This document shows, piece by piece, positions 36,863 through 46,280 of a stretch of DNA of 64,000 bases. Each line of letters starts with the position of its first letter. Positions within the stretch are counted from its first letter, which is position 1. The DNA lies in contig JBQTIX010000017.1 of the NCBI GenBank assembly GCA_052387695.1, positions 25,852-89,851 on the forward strand, in the 5' to 3' direction. Both the position numbers and the translations under genes were made by a program. Source of the DNA: Panacagrimonas sp052387695. GTDB lineage: Bacteria > Pseudomonadota > Gammaproteobacteria > Nevskiales > Nevskiaceae. The notes beneath the pieces were generated by a model. The model was not told where the DNA came from and did no database searches. It saw only the letters and a program-made list of their open reading frames with translations.

Positions 36863-39800
36863 GTGTGGCTATCTGATCTTTCGGTAAAGCGCCCGGTGCT
36901 GGCCACGGTGCTCAATGCCCTGCTGGTGGTGTTCGGCGTGTTCGCGCTGATTTCGGCACCCATCCGTGAGTATCCGGACATCGATCCGCCGATCGTGTCG
37001 GTGAGCACCAGCTATGTCGGCGCGTCCGCCGCGGTGATCGAGACCCAGATCACGCAGATCCTCGAAGACCAGATCGCCGGCATCGAGGGCATCAAGACCC
37101 TGACCTCGTCCTCGCGTGACGGACGCTCCAGCATCTCGGTGGAGTTCGAACTCGCGCGCAATATCGACGATGCCGCCAACGACGTGCGCGACCGTGTCTC
37201 GCGCACCTTGCGCAATCTGCCGGACCAGGCCGACCCGCCGGAGATCACCAAGGCCGACGCGGACGCCTCGCCGATCATGTTCTTCGTGCTGTCCTCAGAC
37301 CGGCTCAACCGCCTGCAACTCACCGACTACACCGAACGTTATCTGGTCGATCGCTTCGCCACGATCGACGGCGTGTCGCGGGTCAGCCTCGGCGGCGATC
37401 AGCGTTACGCCATGCGCATCTGGCTGGACCGGCAGCGTCTGACCGCGCGCGGTCTGACCGCAGCCGACGTGGAGCAGGCGATCACGCAGCAGAACGTGGA
37501 GCGGCCGGCGGGGCTGATCGAGTCCGTCGATCGCGATTTCACGCTGCGCACGGAGCGCGCGTTCACTACCCCGGAAGCTTTTGCCGACATGGTGATCGCG
37601 CGCGGCACCGAGGGCTTTCCGGTGCGGGTCAAGGACGTCGCGAAGGTCGAACTGGGCGCCGAGAATCCGCGCACCGCGTTCCGCGCCAACGGACGCGAGA
37701 CGCTCGGCGTGGGTATCACCAAGACGTCGAACGCCAACACCCTGGAGGTGGCGCGCGCCACCCGCACGCTCGCGGATCAGCTTCGACCCGAACTGCCGGA
37801 AGGCATGACGCTGGAGATCAACTTCGATACCTCGGAGTTCATCGAGGCGGCGCTGCACGAGGTGCAGCTGACCCTGGTCTACGCCGCCTTGTTCGTGATC
37901 CTGGTGATCTACGTGTTCCTCGGCAGCGCACGCGCGACGCTGATTCCTGCGGTGACGGTGCCGATCTCGCTGCTGGCGTCGTTCATCTTTCTGTACGCCT
38001 TTGGATTTTCGATCAACATCCTGACCCTGCTGGCCCTGGTGCTGGCCATCGGTCTGGTGGTGGACGACGCCATCGTGATGGTCGAGAACATTCACCGCCG
38101 GCTGGAGATGAACGAGCCCCCGCTGCTGGCAGCGTTTCGCGGTGCGCGCGAAGTGGGCATGGCGATCATCGCGACCACCGCGGTGCTGATGGCGGTGTTC
38201 ACGCCGCTGGCGTTTCTCGGCGGCAATGTCGGGCGGCTGTTCAGCGAGTTCGCGCTGGCGCTGGCGGCGGCGGTGGGCTTCTCGGGCGTGATCGCGCTGA
38301 CGCTGTCGCCGGTGCTGTCGGTATGGTTGCTGCGGCGCCAGCCTCATTCCGACAAAGGTTTTTTCGCGCGCTTCGATCGCATGTTCGCCCGGATCGAGAC
38401 CGGTTACGGCCGCATGCTCGGCCGCTTCACCCGCCGGCCGCTGGTGTCGTGGGTGATGCTGCTGGTCATTTTGGGCGGCGTCGTGGCCCTGTTCGCGGCC
38501 ATCCCGAAGGAGTTCACGCCGGTGGAGGATCGCGGCCAGTTCATCGTCAGCGTATCCGCGCCGGAAGGCGCCAGTTTCGGCTACACCGCCGGCATCCTGG
38601 AACAGGCGGAAAAGCCCCTGGTGGCGCGGCTGGGGGACGGCGAGATCGCGCGCGTGCTGTTTCGGCTGCCCGGGTTCGGCGGCGCAGACCAGGTCAACAG
38701 CGGTGCGCTCGCGGTGAGCCTGACACCCTGGGAGCAGCGCGAACGGCATTCGTCGCAGATCGTCGAGGACGTGTCCCGCGAGCTGGCACCGATCGGCGGC
38801 GCGCGGGTGATCGTCACCCAGCGACCCGGCTTCGGCGGCCGCGGCGGACAGGCCGTGCAGGTGGTGATGGGCGGTCCGAGTTACGAGGAACTGGCACGGT
38901 GGCGCGACCGCGTGCTCGCGCGCGTCGGCAAGGAAGTGCCGGGCCTGACGCGGCTGGATTCGGACTACAAGGAGACCAAGCCGCAGATCCAGCTCGACAT
39001 CGACGTCGGCCGCGCCGGCGATCTCGGCGTGCAGATCGCGGACGTGGCCGGCGCCATCGAGTCGATCTTCGGCGAGCGCCGCGTGACCCGCTACCAGGAT
39101 CGTGGCGAGGAGTACGAGGTGATCCTGCAAGCACCCGCGGCGGATCGCGCCGACCCTTCGACCTTGTCCCAGGTCAACGTGCGCGCGCTGTCCGGCGAAC
39201 TCATCCCGCTGTCCAATCTCGTCCACACCCGCGAGCGCGCCGCCGCCGCCACCTACAACCGCACCGACCGCCTTCGCTCGATCACGATTTCAGCCAATCT
39301 GGCGACGGGGTTCACCCTGGGCGAAGGCCTGAGCGCGATCGAGCGCATCGTGCGTGAGGAATCGGGCGGGCTCGCGCGCATCGGCTACAAGGGCGAGTCG
39401 CGCGAGTTCCGCGAATCCAGCCAGGCGCTGTATTTCACCTTCGCCATGGCCCTGGTGATCGTGTACCTGGTGCTGGCCGCGCAGTTCGAGAGCTTCATCC
39501 ATCCGGTCGTGATTCTCAGCACCGTGCCGCTGGCGGTGTTCGGTGCGCTCGCCGCGCTGTGGGCGCTGGGCATGACGCTCAACATCTATTCGCAGATCGG
39601 CATCGTGATGCTGGTGGGGCTGGCAGCGAAGAACGGCATCCTGATCGTCGAGTTCGCCAACCAGCGTCGCGACCAGGGGTTTGCGTTCGACGAGGCGCTG
39701 ATCGATGCGGCGCGCGTGCGCCTGCGCCCGATCCTGATGACTTCGATCGCGACCATCGCCGGCGCCATCCCGCTGATGTTCGCCAGTGGCGCCGGCTACG

Positions 39801-39967
39801 AGGCGAGGCAGATTCTCGGCGTGGTCATTGCCTTCGGTGTCGCGTTTTCCACCGTGCTGACCTTGTTCATGGTGCCGGCGTTCTATTGCGCGCTGTGCCG
39901 TCGCACCGGCTCGCCGGGACGCCATGCGGCGCGCCTCGCCGAGCAGACACAGGGGCTGGCGAAGTAA
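36863..39967 (+). CDS. RND efflux pump inner-membrane permease
   Basis: Proton-driven HAE1-type pump of 1034 residues, the usual length. It has TM1 (PVLATVLNALLVVFGVFALI), the N-terminal porter loop, TM2-TM6 with the proton-relay Asp pair in LVVDDAIVMVENIHRR (about residues 400-402), the second porter loop, and TM8-TM12 near the end. The start is GTG 36863 (MWLSDLSVKRPVLATVL); I see no stronger upstream start in frame. No membrane-fusion protein or outer-membrane channel gene is adjacent, so partners must be encoded elsewhere. Its substrates cannot be read from sequence. Confidence 0.92.
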   Translation: MWLSDLSVKRPVLATVLNALLVVFGVFALISAPIREYPDIDPPIVSVSTSYVGASAAVIETQITQILEDQIAGIEGIKTLTSSSRDGRSSISVEFELARNIDDAANDVRDRVSRTLRNLPDQADPPEITKADADASPIMFFVLSSDRLNRLQLTDYTERYLVDRFATIDGVSRVSLGGDQRYAMRIWLDRQRLTARGLTAADVEQAITQQNVERPAGLIESVDRDFTLRTERAFTTPEAFADMVIARGTEGFPVRVKDVAKVELGAENPRTAFRANGRETLGVGITKTSNANTLEVARATRTLADQLRPELPEGMTLEINFDTSEFIEAALHEVQLTLVYAALFVILVIYVFLGSARATLIPAVTVPISLLASFIFLYAFGFSINILTLLALVLAIGLVVDDAIVMVENIHRRLEMNEPPLLAAFRGAREVGMAIIATTAVLMAVFTPLAFLGGNVGRLFSEFALALAAAVGFSGVIALTLSPVLSVWLLRRQPHSDKGFFARFDRMFARIETGYGRMLGRFTRRPLVSWVMLLVILGGVVALFAAIPKEFTPVEDRGQFIVSVSAPEGASFGYTAGILEQAEKPLVARLGDGEIARVLFRLPGFGGADQVNSGALAVSLTPWEQRERHSSQIVEDVSRELAPIGGARVIVTQRPGFGGRGGQAVQVVMGGPSYEELARWRDRVLARVGKEVPGLTRLDSDYKETKPQIQLDIDVGRAGDLGVQIADVAGAIESIFGERRVTRYQDRGEEYEVILQAPAADRADPSTLSQVNVRALSGELIPLSNLVHTRERAAAATYNRTDRLRSITISANLATGFTLGEGLSAIERIVREESGGLARIGYKGESREFRESSQALYFTFAMALVIVYLVLAAQFESFIHPVVILSTVPLAVFGALAALWALGMTLNIYSQIGIVMLVGLAAKNGILIVEFANQRRDQGFAFDEALIDAARVRLRPILMTSIATIAGAIPLMFASGAGYEARQILGVVIAFGVAFSTVLTLFMVPAFYCALCRRTGSPGRHAARLAEQTQGLAK

Positions 39968-40007
39968 GGCTTCCGGCTTGGGCCAGACCCGTGCGCCGGT
40001 GCTTTGG

Positions 40008-40958
40008 TCAGCGCACCGTCGGCAGCCGGCCGAGTACATCGCGCAGCTCGTCCGGCATCGCTGCGCTCAGGATCAGCTTCGGAAATGCGCCCTCGGCCTG
40101 CAATCGAAGCAGGTGCGAATGCAGGAACATGCGCTTGAGCCCCTGGTCGCGGATCAGCTTGTCGTGATCGCGCTCGCCGTACTTGCGATCGCCGGCCACG
40201 GAATGGCCCAGCGCCAGCGCGTGCACGCGGATCTGGTGGGTGCGGCCTGAGAAGATCTGCACCTCGCACAGGGTGGCGTCGCGATAGCGCGCCTGCGGCG
40301 AGAAGCGCGAGTGCGAAGGCTTGCCGTCCTCCTCGTCCACGTCGGTGTAGCGCTCACCCGAGGCCAGGGTGTTCTTGACCAGGGCGGCATCGACATCGCG
40401 ATCCTCCCCTCGCCAGCGGCCGACCAGCAGCGCGAAATAGCGCTTCTCCGTCGTCCCTTCCTTGAATGCCCGCTGCGCGCGCAGCAGCGCCGGGCGCGAC
40501 TTGGCCAGCAGCAGGATGCCACTGGTGTCGCGGTCCAGCCGGTGACACAGCTCGACGAACTCGTACTTGCCCCAGGCGCGTATCGCCTCGATCACGCCGA
40601 ACGTCAGCCCGCTGCCGCCGTGCGAGGCATAGCCGGCGGGCTTGTCCAGCGCGAGGTAATGCTCGTCCTCGTGGATCACCGCCTCGCGCAAGCGATTCAG
40701 CACCTCGTCCGGCGGACGCACCGTCTCGCCCTTCTCGGCGATGCGGACCGGCGGGATGCGCACGTCGTCGCCGTCGGCCAGTTTGCGCTCCGGCTTGGCG
40801 CGTCCCCCGTTGATCCTCACCTGGCCGGATCGCAGCAGGCGGTACACATGCGACTTGGGCACGCCGGGCAACTGGCGCAGAAGAAAATTGTCGATCCGCT
40901 GGCCCTCTTCGCGTGGGCCGGCCTTGACATGCCGCACGGCAACAACAGTCTGTGGCAA
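40008..40958 (-). CDS. rluC: 23S rRNA pseudouridine synthase RluC
   Basis: Makes pseudouridines at 955, 2504 and 2580 of 23S rRNA in E. coli. The 316-residue protein has an N-terminal S4 domain (GQRIDNFLLRQLPGVPKSHV, VRINGGRAKPE) and the synthase domain with the catalytic motif HRLDRDTSG near residue 140 and SGRTHQIRVHALALGH. The start is TTG 40958, giving 18 residues before GQRIDNFL as in the E. coli enzyme; no ATG fits. It is divergent from rne, a conserved arrangement. Confidence 0.93.
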   Translation of the reverse strand: MPQTVVAVRHVKAGPREEGQRIDNFLLRQLPGVPKSHVYRLLRSGQVRINGGRAKPERKLADGDDVRIPPVRIAEKGETVRPPDEVLNRLREAVIHEDEHYLALDKPAGYASHGGSGLTFGVIEAIRAWGKYEFVELCHRLDRDTSGILLLAKSRPALLRAQRAFKEGTTEKRYFALLVGRWRGEDRDVDAALVKNTLASGERYTDVDEEDGKPSHSRFSPQARYRDATLCEVQIFSGRTHQIRVHALALGHSVAGDRKYGERDHDKLIRDQGLKRMFLHSHLLRLQAEGAFPKLILSAAMPDELRDVLGRLPTVR

Positions 40959-41271
40959 AATGATTCAACTCCGAAGGCTTAACGACAATTCGCTCCCGGA
41001 GTTCGTCACCCGGCAGCCGCATGTGCGGTTCGCTGGACGTGATTGGAATACACCACGATGGCTTCTGGCCTCCCCGCGATCGCAACCAGCTTAACCGCTT
41101 CGCGGTGGGGTCGAAACGTTGGGCGACGCACCAAAGAGCGGTGCGCGCGCGACGGCCACCGAAACCCTGCGCTCCCGCCAGGCTTCGGGCAAAAACGAAA
41201 ACGCGCGCAAAAAGAAGCGCGGGCACGTTCATCCCCTGCCGGGCGGTCGAGCTTTAACCGAGACCGCAAGC
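40959..41271. promoter_or_regulatory. Divergent rluC/rne control region and rne leader
   Basis: A 313-bp gap with no convincing gene. In E. coli the long rne 5' UTR is bound and cut by RNase E for autoregulation; the length here allows the same. I could not define a promoter with confidence: a TTGACA lies at 40924-40929 inside rluC but has no matching -10 at the right distance. Confidence 0.5.
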
Positions 41272-44262
41272 ATGAAACGTATCCTCATCAACGCAACCCA
41301 GCCCGAGGAGCTGAGAGTGGCCATCGTCGATGGCCAGAAGCTGCATGACCTCGATATAGAACTGGCGTCACGAGAACAGAAGAAAGGCAATCTCTACAAG
41401 GGACGCATCACGCGGGTCGAGCCCTCGCTCGAGGCCTGCTTCGTCGAGTATGGCGGCGAGCGCCACGGCTTCCTGCCGATCAAGGAGATCGCGCGCAACT
41501 ACGTGAACGGCTCGGGTCCGATCAAGGACCTGGTCCGCGAAGGCATGGAAGTGATCGTCCAGGTCGAGAAGGAGGAGCGCGGCAACAAGGGCGCGGCCCT
41601 GACGACCTACGTCTCGCTCGCCGGCCGTTATCTGGTTCTGATGCCCAACAATCCGAAGGCCGGCGGCGTGTCGCGCCGGGCCGAGGGCGACGAGCGCGAG
41701 GAAGCCAAGGCCGCGCTGGAGGCGATGGACCTGCCCGACAACATGGGCGTGATCGTGCGTTCCAACGGCGTCGGGCGCACCGCCGAAGAGCTGCAATGGG
41801 ACGCCAACTACCTGATCGAGATCTGGACCGCGATCGAGAAGGCCGCCGGCGAAAAGTCCGCCCCCTTCCTGATCTACCAGGAAAACAATATCATCCTGCG
41901 CGCGCTGCGCGACTACCTGCGCCCGGACATCGGCGAGGTGATGATCGACAACCCGGAGATCTACGAGACCGCGCGTGCCCATCTCGGCGCAGTGATGCCG
42001 CAGCACCTGAGCCGGCTCAAGCTGTACAAGGACGAAACCCCGCTGTTCTCGCGCTTCCAGATCGAGAGCCAGATCGAACTCGCGCACGAACGCCAGATCC
42101 GCCTGCCTTCCGGCGGCGCGATCGTGATCGACCGCACCGAGGCGCTGACCTCCATCGACATCAACTCCGCCAAAGCCACCGGCGGCGGCGGTATCGAGGA
42201 GACCGCGCTCAATACCAACCTCGAAGCCGCGGACGAGATCGCGCGCCAGTTGCGGCTGCGCGACCTGGGCGGCCTGATCGTGATCGATTTCATCGACATG
42301 AACAGCACGCGCAACCAGAAGGAAGTCGAAAAGCGGCTCGAAGAAGCCTGCGACAGCGACCGCGCGCGCATCCAGTTCGGGCGCCTGTCGCGCTTCGGCC
42401 TGATGGAAATGTCGCGCCAGCGCCTGCGCCCGTCCCTGGGCGAGCACACCCAGATCGCCTGCCCGCGCTGCGACGGCAGCGGCCAGATCCGTTCGGTGGA
42501 ATCGCTGTCGCTGTCGATCCTGCGCCTGATCGAGGAAGAGGCGATGAAGGACCGTACCGGGCGCGTGATCGCACAGTTGCCGGTGGACGTCGGCACCTTC
42601 CTGCTCAACGAGAAGCGCGCCCAGGTGCGCGAGATCGAGAGCCGCAACCGCGTGTCGATCACGCTGGTGCCCAACCCCTCGATGCACACGCCCAACTACG
42701 AAATCCGCCGGGTCCGCGGCGATCATCTGGCGCAGGACAACAACAGCGCCGTCAGCCACCTGCTGGCGCAGAACTTCGACGCCGAGGCGCACGAGGAGAT
42801 GGCCGACACCAAGTCGCCGGCCAAACCCACGCCCAAACCGGCGGTCGAGCAGATCATCCCGTCCACGCCCGCACCCATCGTCGAGCCGGCGCCCGCGCCG
42901 GTCGCCGTTCTCACGCCGGCGGCGCTGATGCAGGTGCTGCCGGAAGGATTCTGGGCACGCCTGCTATGGCTGTTCGGCTTCATGCCGCGGCCGCGCGCGC
43001 CCAAGGTGGAAAAGCCGGTGGCAGTCAAGCCGGCCAAGCCGGACAAGAAGGACGGCCGTCGCGAGGAACGCAGCAGCCAGGATTCGCGTCGAGACAACGG
43101 CAAGGACTCCTCGCGACGCGATCCCGGTCGACGCGAAGAGCCGCGGGTTTCCGACCGTTCGGGCAGCAAGGATCGCGCGGGTGAGAATCGCCGTGACGGG
43201 CAGCCGCAGCAGGCATCCCCATCGCGACGCGAGGGCGGCCGTGATGCCAATCGCCCGCCCAAGCAGCCGCAGCCCCAGGCTCAGCGCCGCGAAGAGCGGC
43301 CGCCGCAGCTCGAACGTCCGCCGCAGGCGCCCAAGGCGCCTCAGCAGGGCAGCGGCCGGTCACAGCAGCCGGCGCCGCAGAAGCCACGCGAGCCGAGCCT
43401 GGAAGCGGCATCGGAGCTCTCGATGGACACCGGGCCCGCCGGCGCGGAAGGAGTCGGTCCTGCACCTGTCGGCGAACGTTCCGAGGGCAGCGGCGGCAGA
43501 TCCTCCCGCGGTCGGCGCGGACGTCGCGGGCGCGGGCGTGGCGAAGGTCGCGAACGCGAAGAAGGTGCACGCGAGGAATCGGAGGGTCAGACGCCGGAGA
43601 ACAGGCCGGAAGAGGCGCCCGGCGCCGGCGCCCGCGCGCCGTCTCGCGACTCCCTGCCTGCGGATCTTGCCGCCGCGCTGGGACGTGCCGCGACGGCCGG
43701 GGTTGCGGCAGCGCCCGCGGACCTCGCCAGCCCGGAAGCCGACCCTGCGTCCGATCCGTCGCTTGAAACCGAGTCCTCGTCGGCTGCTTCGGATTGGCCG
43801 ATGGAATACTCGACCATCGGGGCCGGGACGGTCGTGGAAGCGGTTTCCGAGCCGGTTCAAAGCAGGGCCGAAACCCCCGCCGCTGAACCTGCAATCGTGG
43901 CCGAAGCCCAGGCGTCGACCCAGCAAGCGGTAGTGCAGATCGAATCGCCGATCGACCAGAGCCTCGTCGATACCGTTGAGGTGCCCGTTCCCCCGGAGTA
44001 CCGGGTGAATACCCCTGAGGCGGTCACCGCCCCGCCGGCCGTGGTCGTGGCGCCTGCCCCGACACCCGTGCTGGGCTTCTCGACTCCCATCAGCGCCGGA
44101 CGCTTCCAGCAGGTGGAGACGCGTTTTCCACTTCCGCCTTCCCTGCCGCCCGTGGCGAGCGACGTTCCGGTCCCGGCGGACCCGGCCGAGGCGGGGACTG
44201 TCACCAACGATTCATCGCCTGCCGAGAAGAAGGCCGCCGAAGCGACGTCCGCTATCGAGTAG
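41272..44262 (+). CDS. rne: Ribonuclease E
   Basis: Endoribonuclease and scaffold of the RNA degradosome. With ATG 41272 (MKRILINATQPEELRVAIVD) it has 996 residues. The N-terminal catalytic half has the S1 domain (LYKGRITRVEPSLEACFVEY), the DNase I-like site with metal-binding Asp in IDRTEALTSIDINSAKAT and VIDFIDMNSTRNQKE, and the Zn-link CPRCDGSGQI. Near residue 558-575 the amphipathic FWARLLWLFGFMPRPRA matches the membrane-anchor segment. The C-terminal half is disordered and rich in Arg/Gly (SRGRRGRRGRGRGEGREREE), then Pro/Ala/Glu. An upstream in-frame ATG at 41119 precedes non-family sequence and is rejected. Confidence 0.96.
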   Translation: MKRILINATQPEELRVAIVDGQKLHDLDIELASREQKKGNLYKGRITRVEPSLEACFVEYGGERHGFLPIKEIARNYVNGSGPIKDLVREGMEVIVQVEKEERGNKGAALTTYVSLAGRYLVLMPNNPKAGGVSRRAEGDEREEAKAALEAMDLPDNMGVIVRSNGVGRTAEELQWDANYLIEIWTAIEKAAGEKSAPFLIYQENNIILRALRDYLRPDIGEVMIDNPEIYETARAHLGAVMPQHLSRLKLYKDETPLFSRFQIESQIELAHERQIRLPSGGAIVIDRTEALTSIDINSAKATGGGGIEETALNTNLEAADEIARQLRLRDLGGLIVIDFIDMNSTRNQKEVEKRLEEACDSDRARIQFGRLSRFGLMEMSRQRLRPSLGEHTQIACPRCDGSGQIRSVESLSLSILRLIEEEAMKDRTGRVIAQLPVDVGTFLLNEKRAQVREIESRNRVSITLVPNPSMHTPNYEIRRVRGDHLAQDNNSAVSHLLAQNFDAEAHEEMADTKSPAKPTPKPAVEQIIPSTPAPIVEPAPAPVAVLTPAALMQVLPEGFWARLLWLFGFMPRPRAPKVEKPVAVKPAKPDKKDGRREERSSQDSRRDNGKDSSRRDPGRREEPRVSDRSGSKDRAGENRRDGQPQQASPSRREGGRDANRPPKQPQPQAQRREERPPQLERPPQAPKAPQQGSGRSQQPAPQKPREPSLEAASELSMDTGPAGAEGVGPAPVGERSEGSGGRSSRGRRGRRGRGRGEGREREEGAREESEGQTPENRPEEAPGAGARAPSRDSLPADLAAALGRAATAGVAAAPADLASPEADPASDPSLETESSSAASDWPMEYSTIGAGTVVEAVSEPVQSRAETPAAEPAIVAEAQASTQQAVVQIESPIDQSLVDTVEVPVPPEYRVNTPEAVTAPPAVVVAPAPTPVLGFSTPISAGRFQQVETRFPLPPSLPPVASDVPVPADPAEAGTVTNDSSPAEKKAAEATSAIE

Positions 44263-44268
44263 GTTGGT

Positions 44269-44393
44269 TGTAGGTGGGCATAGGTCGGCTCAAGCCCGCA
44301 TGCTTTTCGCGGGCGGAGTCGACCTGCGCCCTTCGTCGAGTGCGCGCAGTGTCGGTTCCGCCTCCGGCTTGAACCGACCTACAACCGACCTGC
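44269..44393. repeat. Dispersed palindromic repeat family B, copy 2
   Basis: Follows the rne TAG stop within a few bases. It has GTAGGT and TAGGTCGGCTCAAGCCCGC at the left, a matching GCGGGCGGAGTCGACC arm, the spacer CCTTCGTCGAGTGCGCGCAG, and right arms CGGCTTGAACCGACCTAC. The stem may protect or terminate the rne mRNA. Confidence 0.75.
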
Positions 44394-44410
44394 ACCCGCC
44401 GATTCGCCGC

Positions 44411-44953
44411 TCACCACATCAGGTCGTCCGGCACCACATGATCCTTGTACGGATCGTTCTCATCCACCGCCGGCTTGGCGGTGTTGTGTGACACCACGGC
44501 GTGCGGATCGCGCTCGCGGACTCGGTCCGCGGTATCGGACGGGACGATCTCGTAGCGGCCCTCGCTGCGGACGATCGCAAGCTGCCCGCTGACCAGCTTC
44601 TCGCGCATCGGCCGATCCACCGGAATGCGGCGGATCTTCCTGCCGTCGATGAAGTTGTACAACTCCTCACCGTCCGCCGGTTTGGCCACACGGTGTTGCT
44701 CGACCAGTTGCTTGATCTGCGCCCGGCGCGCCTTCTGCTCCTGCTTCTCCTGAAGCGCCCGATTCAGCTCCAGGTCGCGCGCAGCCTTGGCCTCGGCGGC
44801 GCGCTGTTCGGCCAGCGCCCTGGGATCGGGTGCAGACGGCGGGCGCTTGGCCTGCTCGCGGCGCTGCTGGTGCTGTTCCTTGCCAGCCTGCTTGGCCTTG
44901 TTGAGGTTCAGCAGTCCGGCCTGAAGAAGTTGATCGCGTAGGGAGAGGCTCAT
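44411..44953 (-). CDS. DUF2058 (YaiL-like) nucleoprotein/polysaccharide-associated protein
   Basis: 180 residues from ATG 44953 (MSLSLRDQLLQAGLLNLNKA), matching the DUF2058/YaiL family. The first 100 residues form a charged helical region (KQAGKEQHQQRREQAKRPPS, RALQEKQEQKARRAQIKQLV), followed by the conserved YNFIDGRKIRRIPVD and a C-terminal HVVPDDLMW. The role of the family is not established. It is convergent with rne, with a repeat between. Longer in-frame extension upstream is unsupported. Confidence 0.88.
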   Translation of the reverse strand: MSLSLRDQLLQAGLLNLNKAKQAGKEQHQQRREQAKRPPSAPDPRALAEQRAAEAKAARDLELNRALQEKQEQKARRAQIKQLVEQHRVAKPADGEELYNFIDGRKIRRIPVDRPMREKLVSGQLAIVRSEGRYEIVPSDTADRVRERDPHAVVSHNTAKPAVDENDPYKDHVVPDDLMW

Positions 44954-45143
44954 GGTGCGGGATCGTCTGAGGCTTTGAAACACAAGCGCTTGAGGCGGGA
45001 CGCGGCGCGCTTCCGGGACGCTTATCTTGCCGCAGCCGGAGCGGCCTTGCTCCGTCCTCCGCGCTCCGCGGCCGTGCCTCGATCCCCTGCCCTGCGGTAG
45101 CCTTCGAGCCCCGCCAGAATCACATCCCCCCGGAAGGCAAGGA

Positions 45144-45491
45144 ATGATCACCACCGCATCAGGCTTGCAGTACGAAGACACCCAGACCGGTAGCGGCGCC
45201 GAAGCCCGGGCCGGGCAGCGCGTGAGCGTGCATTACACCGGCTGGCTGTATGTGGACGGCAAGGCCGGTACGCAGTTCGATTCCAGCAAGACGCGCGGCC
45301 AGCCGTTCCGCTTTGCGCTCGGCGCAAGCCAGGTGATCCAGGGCTGGGACGAGGGCGTTCAGGGCATGAAGGTGGGTGGCACGCGCCGGCTGATCATTCC
45401 CGCCGATCTCGGTTACGGCCCGCGCGGTGCGGGTGGCGTGATTCCACCGAACGCAACGCTGCTGTTTGAAGTGGACCTGCTCGGGGTCTGA
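45144..45491 (+). CDS. FKBP-type peptidyl-prolyl isomerase
   Basis: A 115-residue single-domain FKBP from ATG 45144 (MITTASGLQYEDTQTGSGAE), preceded by GGAAGGCAAGG. It has VHYTGWLYVDGK, FDSSKTRGQPFRFALGA, VIQGWDEGVQGMKVGGTRRL, IPADLGYGPRGAGG and VIPPNATLLFEVDLL, all core FK506-binding positions. No signal peptide, so likely cytoplasmic. Such minimal FKBPs catalyse proline isomerisation with broad specificity. The longer upstream frame reads non-family sequence. Confidence 0.93.
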   Translation: MITTASGLQYEDTQTGSGAEARAGQRVSVHYTGWLYVDGKAGTQFDSSKTRGQPFRFALGASQVIQGWDEGVQGMKVGGTRRLIIPADLGYGPRGAGGVIPPNATLLFEVDLLGV

Positions 45492-45662
45492 ATCTCGCGG
45501 CGCGGCGCCGTCGGACTCCATCGCGGGAATCACGGCCGGCTCCCTGCGCTTCCTCGATGGCCCTCAGGGAGCCCCGAGCGCTCCGATCCCTGCGCAAGTC
45601 GCGGGGTGGCTTCATTCCTGCGGGTCGTCCGGTTCCGCATCCGCGAAACCGCCCCCCTTCGC

Positions 45663-46094
45663 TCAGTCCCTCCAGGCCGGCAGCACACTTCCCTGCGGCA
45701 CGAAGCGCAGCGCCTCGCCGTTATTGCAGTAGCGCAACCCGGTCGGACGCGGACCGTCCTCGAACACGTGCCCCTGGTGGCCGCCGCAGCGTGCGCAGTG
45801 ATATTCGGTGCGTGCATAGCCGATGTGGTGATCGACCTTGGTCTCCAGCCGGCCGGGAATCGGCTCCCAGAAGCTCGGCCAGCCGGTGCCGCTCTCGAAC
45901 TTGGTGTCGGACTCGAACAGCGGCATCCAACATCCCGCGCAGACGAAGGTGCCGGGCTGCTTCTCGTGGTTGAACGGATGGGTGCCGCAGACCTCGGTGC
46001 CCTCGGAGCGCAGCACGCGGTATTGCGCCGGCGTGAGCAGGCTCTTCCACTCGGCATCGGTCTTGTGCAGCGGGGTCACGGGGTTAGGATTCAT
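45663..46094 (-). CDS. msrB: Peptide-methionine (R)-S-oxide reductase
   Basis: Reduces methionine-R-sulfoxide in damaged proteins using thioredoxin. The 143-residue protein starts at ATG 46094 (MNPNPVTPLHKTDAEWKSLL) after AAGGAGATACCCG. It contains the zinc CxxC pairs CAGCWMPLF and CARCGGHQGH, the substrate motif SGTGWPSFW, and the catalytic Cys in LRYCNNGEALRF. The family usually has CxNS/CxNG at this point. Length is standard. Confidence 0.96.
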   Translation of the reverse strand: MNPNPVTPLHKTDAEWKSLLTPAQYRVLRSEGTEVCGTHPFNHEKQPGTFVCAGCWMPLFESDTKFESGTGWPSFWEPIPGRLETKVDHHIGYARTEYHCARCGGHQGHVFEDGPRPTGLRYCNNGEALRFVPQGSVLPAWRD

Positions 46095-46140
46095 CGGGTA
46101 TCTCCTTAAGAATTCTCTGCACAGTTCTGAATTCAAGGGC

Positions 46141-46251
46141 AGGTCGGGTGCAGGTCGGCTCCGGCCAGGGCTTTTCGTGGCCGGAGCCGACAGGCGCAGG
46201 GCTTCGTCGAGCGCGCAGCGTCGGTTCCGTCTTCGGCTCGAACCGACCTAC
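46141..46251. repeat. Dispersed palindromic repeat family B, copy 3
   Basis: CAGGTCGGCTCCGGCCAGGG faces CGTGGCCGGAGCCGAC, then the spacer GGGCTTCGTCGAGCGCGCAG, then TCGGTTCCGTC and CGGCTCGAACCGACCTAC. It lies between the msrB 5' end and the mtnP-like 3' end. Confidence 0.75.
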
Positions 46252-46280
46252 GCGCCGGACCGAACCTGTGCAGATCCTCC

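Noticed and set aside
37295..39226. Antisense frame of 643 codons inside the RND pump gene
   Set aside because: Composition is His/Gln/Arg-rich antisense translation without motifs; the sense strand has a full family match.
40924..40961. Possible promoter (TTGACA) for rne inside rluC
   Set aside because: No acceptable -10 hexamer within 16-18 bases; the best AT stretch is about 26 bases away.
45538..45573. Hairpin GGCTCCCTG / CAGGGAGCC between FKBP and msrB
   Set aside because: Stem of nine with an 18-base loop and no U-run; too weak to call a terminator.
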